A stretch of DNA of 64,000 nt from positions 186,001 to 250,000 of the forward strand of contig JAMZAV010000164.1 of NCBI GenBank assembly GCA_024449915.1, given 5' to 3'. Under the pieces are notes generated by a model, which saw only the letters and a list, made by a program, of their open reading frames with translations, ran no database searches and was not told the DNA's origin. Source of the stretch: Sweltsa coloradensis (Eukaryota > Arthropoda > Insecta > Plecoptera > Chloroperlidae). Position 1 is the first letter of the stretch. Every line of letters starts with the position of its first letter. The translations under genes and the position numbers were made by a program. Below, piece after piece: positions 21,572 through 32,997 of this stretch.

Positions 21572-24500
21572 ACAATTCGCTTGTCCAGCTAATTTCACAA
21601 ACATTTTGGATCACATTTCGACCTTCAATTTTCACACACAAAATTTTAATTGTTTGGATGTTGTTCATTGGATGAGCGCAATGTTCGATCCGAGTACATT
21701 TCAAGATTTAAATTGTCTGCTTCACAAGCTTGGGAAAATACTACAAATAACCGTTTAAATGCATATTTATTGACGCTTCTGAAAAAATAAAGCACTTTTT
21801 TGGAAAATGTGCTCTGATCTCGCAATACACATTCTTACTTAACATTTTCGTGCAAACCACAACCAAATATGACAAACGACAGAGTTTTTAAGTGATCTAG
21901 ACTACCTCTGCATATTATCAGTGAATTGAAATGGTGGATATATTGCGCTTGCACCTGTTTTTACGCAATGTGGAAGCATTTGGATGAATATGAAAACTGC
22001 AAGGAATTTAACAGGTTTCGCAGTATAGGACACGCAATCCCGGCATTCGCCTGTTGCTTCGGGTAAACACTGCGAACATTTTTATTTCGGTTGACTAGTT
22101 GGCCTAGATCAACCATTGACCTGCGGATCAGATACATATAGTTAACTCCCAATCATTGTATACAATATGTAGGGAGGAGAGTTGCCATCTGGGTATTTGT
22201 TTTCTAATTGGCAACGCCCTTAATTCAACTTAAATGACAATCGAAAATCTATTATTGATAAATCAGACTGCAATTATAATCAAGACTTATGGGAATCTAA
22301 AGGAACAGGTTTTGAAAGCTGTGATAACAATGCAACTGTTCACCAGTGGTTGTGAAAACTGCCAAATTCATTTATCAACACACTTCAAATCTTTTGTTAA
22401 CTGAGTTTCCAACGGGAAACTTTTTTATCGACTTTACGAAACTATCTATGTCTAACATCTCTGTGATATGGTTTGGAAGATGGCCACCATGCACCCAGAC
22501 GCCGTTTTGATTTATGCACCTTACGGTCGTCACCGTGCACCATGCGGGTGTAGATCGTAAGATTTGGTTAGCTGCAGTTGCACTGGGCTCATCAAGAGTG
22601 TATTTGCACAAAGTGGCTAAACTGGCTGAAGCCGTCTGAATCGCCCGTGGTTGACACGTACACTTCAATATCGTATTAGATTGATGGACTAGAAAGCTCA
22701 CTCTGTGTGATAACTATTATTGATTGATGGACGGTATGCCAGCTTCATTTACAAAAATACCTCAGTTACCATATTATTCGTATGTATTTGTTCTGAGCTT
22801 GTGCCAACTAGTGTATTTTGTTTCAACAAATATTAATATTAAGACTACTATGAAGTCGTTTTTATAAGATAAATAAATTACGGTTTTATCATTATAATAT
22901 TGGTCATGAACCTTTTCTATTTAGGTATATGTTATGTTAGAGTCACTTGGTAAATAAATAAAGATGAAACATATTTATGTGCCTATAATTACACAATTAA
23001 GATTGTTTTCAATAAACTTTGTATTTGATCATATTATGAGAGGTGAATGATTACAAAAAAAACATCCGTTATGCTGGATTCGAACCCACGTCCTCATAAT
23101 GTCGTTCGCTTCAGGCCAGCGACCCAATCGTATATAAACCACCGCGGACGGCGATAAAATTTCAAAGAGCTTTTGAACTTTTTCAACTCTCGCTTGACGA
23201 TGTACAAATTTTTGAAGTGTATTTAGCATGCAAACCTGATGCAGATGCATTACAAATACGTTGTACAGTACATACACGTGTACACACATGCATAATATTT
23301 GTCATGGAAGAAGGCGTACGCAACCCCATGGGACCTAAATATATATGAATTAGTTTCCCGCCACGGATAGATACGACAGTAAAACTCCTATAACTTAGTA
23401 AAGTGTTCATGCATGCTTAGATATCTTATACATGCGGACACCCCAGAAAGCTTTGACAAATAAAACGACAATGGATTAATATCATAATATAAATCTTGTA
23501 TGATTTGATTTCACACAATATCAGTGGTCACGCCATAGAATCAGATGCTATATTAAGAAAGTGTTGGGGGAAAGTGAAAGAAGAAGAGAAAATGCGGGTT
23601 TACGAAAAGGAAGAAGGAAGCTGAGGAATGGTGTGACTGTGAGATGAGGGATAAATTTTACATCTAATCCCGTCATGAGAGTAATAAATGATAACGCACT
23701 TTCACTTGACTGCCAAAGGTTCTAGTATATTCAGTAACACTTCTTGGCACAAGCTTACTTGGTATTGAAAAAATAATATGCAAATATAATATTCATATAA
23801 AATAAACAAATTTGTCTACTTTAACATAAAAAGCGCAGAGGGCCATTTCATAAAATTTTCACAAGTTAGTCGTGTTTATCTATTCTATATAAGCTCAAGT
23901 ATGAATGCATTCAGGCAAGAAGTGTTTATGACGAGTTACATTCTAGCTGATTGTACTAGTAAAACATCATTGCACATATTGTAATAATAGGAAACGGAAG
24001 TTAGCTAATAAACAAAACTCTTATGTTTTGCTTTGCTTTGGCTATTTGTCTTGTGAATGTAGTACATGAAATGCTATTCTCCACCATATTAATGTGTGTG
24101 CAATGATATGGGATCCGTGACGACAATATGTTACTGCATCGTATCGTAATCACTAGAGCGAGAAATCTACAGGGGTTATTCGATGTATTTGTGAGGTACT
24201 TGTTATTGTCAAAATGCATAAAATACAAGTAGGCAATCCAAACAAGAAACAATGCTCATTGAAATAATGATGGAACATCAGTCGAGCTGTCATTTTTTTG
24301 TTTAGTCAGTGTTTATTTATGTTTCATAATTTAGCATTTTGGTTCTGTTTCCGCGAGCGTAATTAGAAGCAACGAACCGATCGGTGATGTATTGACAACC
24401 CTTACACAACTTGGCCGGCAATAGGAGCGGACAGACCGCGATGCTTTGTTCCTTGTGTTCGAGCTTTATTCGAGGGATATCATAACTCACAGGAGTTAGA

Positions 24501-24706
24501 TTTATAAGTGAAATCTAGTTTTATGTTTGTTCAATATAGGCTGTACGTACACGCTCACCGGAAATTACTCTTTTGAATTACCATGCGCCCCATGCCAAGG
24601 TTTAAATGCAAAGGAAGGAGAAACACTTATTCGATTTGTGCGGAAGCTAAAGGCGAGCCCACTCAAGATGCATGAAGTGGTTATGGGTATTAATATTTCA
24701 AGAAAC
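21572..24706. other. Low-repeat intergenic DNA
   Basis: A minus-strand frame of 108 codons (22375-22701) lies in more complex, less AT-rich sequence than its surroundings, but I recognise no family or splice structure. It could be an exon or chance. A tRNA-like sequence lies at about 23070-23150. No other gene, terminal repeat or RNA was recognised. Confidence 0.3.
23066..23150 (-). repeat. Degenerate tRNA-like sequence
   Basis: On the minus strand GGGTTCGAATCC is a good B box and the T-arm CGTGGGTTCGAATCCAGCA is plausible. The region where an A box should lie (GGGTCGCTGGCCTGAAGCG) fits poorly. A similar GAGGACGTGGGTTTGAATCT block lies at about 56010-56035 on the plus strand. It is likely a SINE head or decayed tRNA. 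Confidence 0.4.
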
Positions 24707-25264
24707 CAGTGGCGGCCCGACCATACAAATTCGGGGCCATGGCCCCGCGGGAAATAGGTGGGTGGGTGGTCAGCTCAGGGTGTATGGGGGTGGAGGGTGG
24801 GGGGTGGGGGGGTGGACGCAAGTAGGCCAATTAATCATTGAATGTTTGCTATATAAATATGAGCTATAAAAGAAATAGTATCGTTCCTGTATGATGAAAA
24901 CTTCCCGAACAAGCCCAATACTCGTGTCAGATGGGAATGTAATTGTGATGGTTTTTAAATGCGCGCTCAAAAGATCGTGCCAAATAAACTGAAAAAGAAC
25001 AAGGTCTCCCAAACGCGCGGTACCATCAAGAATCTAATATTTTTTCTGTAACCACTACCACCAGAGGTGCCCGGTGGGTATGGGTGTCCGCAAGGGGTGG
25101 GGCAGGGGGGCAGGTGCCCCCACTGGTTTTGCTTCCAAGATCCCTAGCCAAGCTTTTAACATTTTGATAGTCCTATTTTCTTCGGTTTCTTCTTGAGCCA
25201 ACATTTTTGTTAAAAACGAAATGCATGAATTAGCTTTATACTCAAGCAAGACCAAACCCCAATA

Positions 25265-26019
25265 GGGAACCTAAGTGGGCGTTGTCCGGTTCTCTCCGGT
25301 CAGCGTGGTATAGGCGATTAACCCGTGCTAAATGTTCCGTAAGCGATAGCGCGAGAACCCGACCACGGACCGGAAATATATTCATACTATAAGAAACTAT
25401 AATCTTTCCTCTTTGCGTGGATATACATAACTCTGCTCTATCACAAATATTAATGACATTTGTTTGAGTTGAAGTGAACTCTACATTTACACTATTGCCA
25501 AACCTTCCAAACTGCTCATGAAAAAGCACGTAAAAACATTTTGTCCGTGGCATCAGCATAACATTTGGTATCCGACTTGCTTTGTGGCTACTGTGAGGTC
25601 ACTGGGTTGTACTAGATTATACATTACTAATAAAATATCCTTTAATGTGCCAACAAAATCTTGAATGTGAAGTACATTTAGCAACCATGGACAGGCGAGT
25701 GGTATGCGAGGATGCCACAGCTGCACACAACGTGGCTGCGTCTCGCTTAGGTTGCCGCTCAGTCAGAGTACATTTGCGACAGCGCGCAAACATGGGTCCA
25801 TTTAACTCATAATAGTTTGAATTTAGGAAGCGTCATCGAGCAAAGTAGAATGCCATCATCTTTTTCACAGAATTATGCATCTTGTGATGTTATTGGTTTA
25901 GATTTCTTTTGCGCTAGTCAAAAGATACGGCGAGTTACATTTTCGTACCATGCTAATTCTTATGGGCGCTGAGACCAGAGAGAACCAATTTCCTTCCCGC
26001 CTTCAAAACTTAGGTTCCC
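25265..26019. mobile_element. TA-flanked element nested in the hAT copy
   Basis: The ends are TA|GGGAACCTAAGT and ACTTAGGTTCCC|TA. A second inner pair, GGTTCTCTCCGGTC on the left and its near inverse GACCAGAGAGAACC on the right, supports longer subterminal inverted repeats. TA flanks and 12-bp tips fit a Tc1/mariner-type MITE. The 105-codon minus-strand frame inside has no transposase features. Insertion into the hAT element makes this the younger of the two. Confidence 0.75.
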
Positions 26020-26101
26020 TATCGAGCTCAAAGACGAGACCTTCCAGACAGTAGCGCCCACTCCACGGGAGCAAGGTAGCGGCCGCTCCAGTAGCCTGGA
26101 C

Positions 26102-26121
26102 GGGGGGGGGGGGGGGGGGGG
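26102..26121 (+). repeat. 20-base poly-G run
   Basis: An uninterrupted run of 20 G lies inside the hAT element. A longer one occurs at 45066-45088. Such runs are unstable, form G-quadruplexes and are frequent sites of assembly error. Confidence 0.9.
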
Positions 26122-27604
26122 AGGCAAAGAAAGGTATTATTGAGAAAATAATATGAGAGAGGATAAAAGAAAAAACGCGACAATTCGAAAGAGGGTGTCA
26201 CTGTAATGGAAATTAATACAAGAAAACCATACCAATGTTTTATTACTTGCGTAGACACAGGAAAAAGTGAAATACATTGATTTTTATTAGCGCTGTGGTA
26301 AGACAATTAATTAAAATAATTAAATACAATAAAAATAGAAAATTACAACACCTCTAAAAAAATAAATAACATTATTGTAAGGAGCCTACTAATTATAATA
26401 AAAATCAAGGACATATCCAACTATTGCTCTCTCCGATGAAATAAAATAAATGTACAGGTTAATCAACTCCACTCTATTATTTATATGCATATATTATTTT
26501 GTAATAGTTAAGATGTGAATTAGAATATTCGTAGCATTTTTATATAAATTAACATTAAAAATTGAGAAGGGTATACACGTCGCCTAAATATCCTGGTAAT
26601 GTCAATTTGACTGCACAAAAACTACATTATTTTGATGTTGCCTTTAGCCCACCACTTTTTTTCTAAAACGCACCAAAATTTACTCTAAAAACATGATTTA
26701 AAATTTTCGCCGGCGGCGCTATTGTTTTATTTTGCCCATCCCAGACAAGATTCTTGTGGACACCCTTGCCGGTGGGTATGTTTAATTTGCCTCGGCGTAT
26801 CCAAGGGCTCGCCTGAAAACGTGTTTTAGGACACCAAAATTGGGTGCATGGGCGCCTGCAGAAGGGGGTGCCCCCCTCTGTCCTCGAGCAAGCAGAAGTG
26901 CTAATTAGTCCTCATTTGATGTGTGGATTTATTATTAAACTTGTACAGTCGATTTCTTTACTGATGAACATTTGTTAAATTTAATGATTGCCAATTTTCT
27001 GCGAGATAAGTAGCTTATTGTGTCTTTTACCTGCAATAGTTTTGAAAAGAATACCACTCCATGGATCAATGCGAGTTTTGACCGTCACAATAAAAGGCTT
27101 GCAAAAGCGAAGATGTGAGGTTGAGGTAGGGTATTAGTAGTTTTAGGGCGCTTCAACGGCAAAGATTATTCGGAAAGTCAGATTATTTTAGTGGACAAAA
27201 AAGCTAATAACCGCCCACCTCAATGCTGAGAATCTGTAGCCTTTGACTTAAGGACAAAATATGGGGGGGGGAGGGAGATATTTTGAAGGTTTCCTTTGGT
27301 AGTTTTCTAGTTTCGAGTATCGACTGCACAAAAATTGCATAATTTTGGTATCATATTCAGCCCACTACTTTTTCTAAAACCCACCAAACGCATTCCAAAA
27401 ACCTGATTTTAAAAATTCTCGCCTGCGGCGCTATTGTTGGGGGGCTCTGCCCCCCAAACCCCCTGTGCTTGCCCAACGAAAGTACAAATTGTAGCTTTTA
27501 CCCCCGCTTCCAAAATTCCTGCGGGCGCCCATACATGGGTGGGTGTAAAACTATAAAGTTGGCCCCGCGGGTTTTCAGGGGTTCAAGCCGCCACTGCAAG
27601 AAAC

Positions 27605-30600
27605 GATAAGCTAACTATAGTGTTAGCACGAATGTGATTTGATTTGCTACCTTTTATGTATGTTTTTCATTTTTGTCATCTTTTTATGTTACGTGTACAA
27701 CTGTACATTAATATGTAACTAGTTGTATACATCACATTAACTAAGCGAATTATATCATTCTTGCATTACATCATGTCTGGGATTTTAAAAAAAACTTCAA
27801 AATGCGTAGTATGTCCTTATACAACTTTTAAAACACTTACCTATATTTTGTGCAATGCATATTCCATACTGTTTCAAACACACTTGCGTGAGCGCACCTT
27901 GCACACTTGTACGTAATTAAACATGTCTAATTATTTATTACATTTATGTGTGATATTTTATGAATCACGAATTGTTAATTGTGCATTTGTGTAAACAAAT
28001 TGAGATTATATAATGTTATCCTGTTGGTAAAACCATTTGATATAAAAAGTTAAGTCTATAGTGTCGCATAACTGACTTAGGTCTGAAGCGCCCATAATAA
28101 TTATAATATCAATTAAAACTTGCTACCAACAATGGATAGTGAATATTTATCTATTGTTATATTGAAATAAATGACAATAGTAGCAAAAACAACAGTACAC
28201 GTACGTATGCAAGTAAGCATACTGCAAAGCAAATTAAGTGCATACGCTGTTAAAATGTGACATCATTTCATAACAACTGCATGCCAACGGTTTGTTCAAA
28301 GCCAAGATAGCAGCGCCCATGCGACCTTGTAACCCTTGACTTTAACAGCGTATTAGCTTGAGTTTCTCAGTTCACCTTCCTTGTGTGAGTGTGTGAACAG
28401 AATGTATAGATTCTATAGGCGGTATTGCAGTTCGACGTAATAACCTCGTGTCTGTGTCCGTTATAAGAAGAGGGTGAAACCAACGATGATTTGCAAGTAA
28501 TGTCTCCTTTCGTCCACAAGCTTATACGTTCTCAAAAAGACTATAAACACGTTAGCGCCATGTCTGACAATGTTCCTATTATTTTTTAATTAAAATAAGT
28601 ATCCACTGTTAGTAAAGAAATATGAAAGAAAATTGAAAAAACACAACAATAAATAACATGCCGCGTACGGGCACCGTTCAAACGTACAACATCATCGTCT
28701 CGATGGCAGTGCAAAAAGGTTCAGATTTCACATCATTTAAAGTTATGAATTTCCTGCCTCCCTGTCTCCAAAAGTCGCAAAAATCACTATTACCCTTGTT
28801 TAGGGACAGTGTGAACAAAACCAACACATGTCGCATTGATCGTGACACACTCACAGATGGGCTGAAAAGAAAAGAGGAGCTTCACGGTGTAATTTATTAT
28901 TTCGATTAATTACTTTGGTCAATAGTACATTAATACGTTATAACTACTATTCTACAATATTTAATTTATTATTTTATAACACAGCACAAAATGCGTTATA
29001 GTTCATGTTAGAAAAGGGAAAGAAAAATTATGCATTATTCGAATGTGAATATTGATAAATTAAATACATTTTGAAAAAAGTCTATACGTCAATACTTAAT
29101 AAATAAAACTGTTCGATACGTTAATTAAAGTTCTTTTTAGTTGTAGCCATCAGCCATTCACAAGTTTAATTATTTCCGGAGTGTGAGAACTGCAGTATCT
29201 TGTAAATGTATTTTTCATGGTCATTGTTATTTTTAATAGTATTCCTGTGATATTAAAGTATTTTACATATTTTTGTATTAGTGCTGTATGAAACATAATA
29301 GCCGAGTAATAGTGCGTGCTACGCGAAATTGCATCTTGCCACCCACTGCCAAAATTAACGGTCAGTTGTGCTTTAAGCATCCGTATTTGATTGTCTTAGT
29401 AGCTTCCTGATCTCCTGAGTAGCTCCTTTGCATTGAAAGCTTTCATCTTCGACAGGGTACTCAACCGAATGACATGGAACCCATTTCGAACTAGATAAGC
29501 AATTCACCACAAAGCCTCCGAGTTAAGCATCTGTGTAAACAGTGATGGGAGGATATAATGCCGGCAATTCCGACGCTCGCTCTCAATAGGACAAGCCACT
29601 CTGCGGATGACTTTATACACCCTCGCCGCACTGATTTGATGGAGAAGGGTTGTAATGAAGGAAGCCTCTGATGATGCTATACTGATTTACGGCGAGTCGT
29701 TTTCTTGGTAATTACGGTTTAATGCCTTTGTCATGACGTTTAGGTTAATAGAGTCCGTATACAGTGACCATCGTAACTTCTTTTAGTTGCGGGGAAAAAC
29801 AGACTTTTAAAATAACATGGGACAATTGACGTACACTAGCTGTTTGTCTTCAAGATTAAATTTAGCTTACATTTAATCAAGGTTTACAATATATAACACT
29901 GTTTTATTTTAGCTGACATAACTTTGAAGACATATTTTTAATTCACTTTCTTACTGTTACTGATACATAGTTGCCTAAATATTTGATAATGATCACGAGG
30001 TTGAAAAATACACCTGTGTCAAAGTGTTACACACAATACGATTATTTCTTTAATTCAATAATAATAAATAAGTTGAGACTCTTGTAGGGTTTATTTCTCG
30101 ATTTGGTTAGTCGGGAAACACTCCCGTAGGTGTAATTGTTATTATTTACTACAATTCAGAAATTAAAAAAGTCCGCCTTTTAATTCTTAATCTTTCTTCT
30201 AAAAAGTAATTCTTCATCATATCATATTGTTATAAGCGTCTACTAATTTAAAAAAAATTATAAAAAAATTATAATTATTTATTATTGAGCAACATAAATG
30301 CAAGGCGCAGGCTATGTACAAAATATTCTTACAAAATAATTTTGTACATACTTTTGATGATTACCGAAAGCTTAAATCAACATTATTACATAATAAATAG
30401 TTTAATAAAGGAAATTGTATCTTAGAACTCACTATCGATTAAATGTGATACGTTAGTTCATAAAACGAACTGTAATAATATGAAATATAACCATGGAGGA
30501 AAAGTAGTCAATAGCAATTTGTGATTCAATCTACCGTCAACCCGCTAAAGGTTTGTCTTTTAACTATAAATTCCGAATTCTTTAGCACAATATGCATCTG

Positions 30601-31966
30601 ATTCATATACTATATCTTACTACGAGTACTAGTACGTCACACCTATTGGCTGTTGTTCTTCTGACCTTCGCATCGTGTAATATAGTTAGGAGTACAAGAA
30701 TAACATTTTTCGGTGTCGTTATCTATAAATAAGATTGGAATACGTGCTGAAAAAGTGCATGTCTAGACTAGTCCAGAGGTGCATAACACTAAATTGAACT
30801 TCTTCGAGGCTTCGCCTGTAAATAAAACAAGATACAAACTACTCTCCCTGGCGTATGATGATTATTTTCTCACGTACGTCGTACGGCCTGCGAGCGTCAG
30901 TCATTGGACAAAGTTCCCCCGTCCGCTGATGGCTGTCCCGGCATCAATATTGCACGGCCCGCGGACCGGGACCGTGTACGGTCATTAACCGTAAACTGAA
31001 CCCGAGCCCAACTATTGGCCCACGTTATCGCGCATCAATTATGACCAGCTCTATCCGGTTAAATGCTTAATGAGACTAATCTAGAGCAAAAGAAACCTTT
31101 TAGATATATGAACTTTATTCGTGCACATACTCTTTTTTCCCTTTTTGCGAATGAAAAACGTATGAAAGTAAAATCCAATTAGTGTTTTGGTTTAGCTAGG
31201 GCTTAACACATCAACACTACTACTAGATCATTCGTTTAAATACGAAATAGATTCAATAAATTTCGCTTCATTTGATCTCAATCCAAATTTAATTGGATTG
31301 ACTATAAAATGGAGGGGAGATATGGGAAAACCAGTCTGTTTTCAGCTATACTAGTTATTATTAATATTTATTTTCAGAGATTAGAGAAGTTGATCGTATT
31401 GAACTCAATCAGACCAAGTGTTCGTTATAATGGGCATAACATTTTTGAATTTTTTAAAAGGTGAATCATATTTTTTTTCATTTTGACCCAAATTTAAAAA
31501 TACAATTTGTGGAATTTAAATTCATGTTTCTTTTATCATTTCCATTGGATAAATAGTATCTTTTTTAGAGACGATTGAAAATAGAAATCAGCAAAAACTT
31601 GAAAAACAAAATTTCCCGGAAATGTAGTATATTTTTAGTATTACTGGTATTTGAGATACAGACAATCCAAAAGATGCAAAACAAAATCGGGAAAAAAATA
31701 GTTTTAGACATATAATTTACATTTGAACATAAAACGTAGCTTGCATTCAAAATCCAAAATTTCACATAATTCTTATTACAGTAGAAAATATAAAAAAAAA
31801 TATCCTAGAAGAAAATACGAAAGCGAATTTAATTCAGGTCTGAATGAACTGTTTGGACTTACTGAGAGCCGTAAATATTAGGATAAACTGATAAACTTAA
31901 TTGTCTGACCCTATTCCAGAAATACAATAGTATCCTTATACTCGTATTATTATACTAAGAATTACA
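27605..31966. other. Longest repeat-poor intergenic stretch
   Basis: No transposon termini, SINE or recognisable coding exon is seen over 4.3 kb. Segments at about 28280-28460, 29520-29780 and 30880-31080 are more complex and GC-richer than the background. The last contains ATCAATTATG-type homeodomain-like words and a CGGACCGGGACCGTGTACGG palindrome-like stretch. Short open frames (28658-28909, 30779-30988) have no recognised motif. Regulatory DNA is possible but unproven. Confidence 0.3.
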
Positions 31967-32997
31967 CTAAGAAACGCTCAGTTGGACGCGTTGATAAGCG
32001 AGCACGTGTTATAGCTAGACCCACATTGCACATTTTTTTAAATTTTGAAATTGGCGACGTTCGCTGTCCACGGGGCCATGTTTCCAATATTATTTATTAT
32101 TGGCAAGGTATTTGGGTAAACCCTTGGGTAAATTTTTACTTTGTTGATAAAATCCACCGCCATCTAGAGGACCTTGACATCATTTCTTTGGGAAAACTAT
32201 TTAAACTCTTTGGTAACAAATAATACACTGCTTCCTCGATAGTATTTTGATTACTTCTAGGTGGCAGTGCATAGTGCACCTCGTGCGACTTTGCGTTGCC
32301 ATGGTAACGTTACTTTTGTTATAATGTAATTTCCATCTACACTACTTATCGGATCAAAATAAAATTAACATATTCGTGACCGGACGGACATTCTAAATGA
32401 TTTGGCCATCTCAGATTTTGTCGCCGTTTAGTTTGAAAAAAAACTTTCGATTAACTTTAATGTAACTTTGTAATTTTTCGAACGATTTTGCCACAAAACT
32501 AATGGCATTCAATCCAGATCAAAGCTTGCGAATGGTCAAAATTTCAACTCGATCCGAACCTCCGTTCAACCGCTATCATGAGCCAAAATAGCTGCGCGAC
32601 TTTCCGTTGCCATGGTAACGGTACTTTGTTATAATGTAATTTCCATCTACACTACTTATCGGATCAAAATAAAATTAACATATTCGTGACCGGACGGACA
32701 TTCTAAATGATTTGGCCATCTCAGATTTTGTCGCCGTTTAGTTTGAAAAAAAAAACTTTCGATTAACTTTAATGTAACTTTTTAACTTTTTGAACGATTT
32801 TGCCACAAAACTAATGGCATTCAATCGAGAACGAAGCTTGCGGATGGTCAAAATTTCAACTCGATCCGAGCCTCCGTTCGAACGTTATGGCGAGACATAC
32901 AAACCAAAAAAATACAAACAAACGAAAAACAAAAAAAAAAAAACAGTGACTATTTTTTCCGGCAGAGTCAAATGGAAACGCTCGCTTCGCTCGCTTA
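31967..32997 (-). mobile_element. Helentron-like family C, complete copy
   Basis: The left 3' edge is CTAAGAAACGCTCAGTTGGA then CGCGTTGATAAGCGAGC, with an AACGC/GCGTT-type hairpin and a TTAG terminus on the reverse strand. The right 5' edge is GCTCGCTTCGCTCGCTTA, so TAAGCGAGC is inverted inside the hairpin as in families A and B. Both flanks are A. The body contains a tandem duplication of about 304 bp (32287 and 32591). A poly-A tract precedes the 5' end at about 32920-32945. No coding capacity. Confidence 0.75.
32287..32890 (+). repeat. Tandem duplication inside family C
   Basis: Two units share GTTGCCATGGTAACG, TAATGTAATTTCCATCTACA, GTGACCGGACGGACATTCTA, TTTGTCGCCGTTTAGTTTGA and ATTTCAACTCGATCCGA in the same order. 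They are offset by about 304 bp and differ by only a few substitutions and small indels, so the duplication is recent. Confidence 0.85.

Larger units (their letters stand above)
24707..27596. mobile_element. Non-autonomous hAT transposon with exact 8-bp target duplication
   Basis: The left terminus is CAGTGGCGGC and the right is GCCGCCACTG. They are flanked by the identical octamer CAAGAAAC at 24699-24706 and 27597-27604, the hallmark of hAT insertion. Both ends also carry GGCCCCGCGGG close to the tip. The element is 2890 bp and includes a TA-flanked insertion at 25265-26019, a 20-G run, and an internal direct repeat of about 130 bp (26606-26740 and 27322-27440). No frame resembles a hAT transposase. 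Confidence 0.9.

Noticed and set aside
23066..23150. Functional tRNA gene
   Set aside because: The B box is good but acceptor and D arms do not form.
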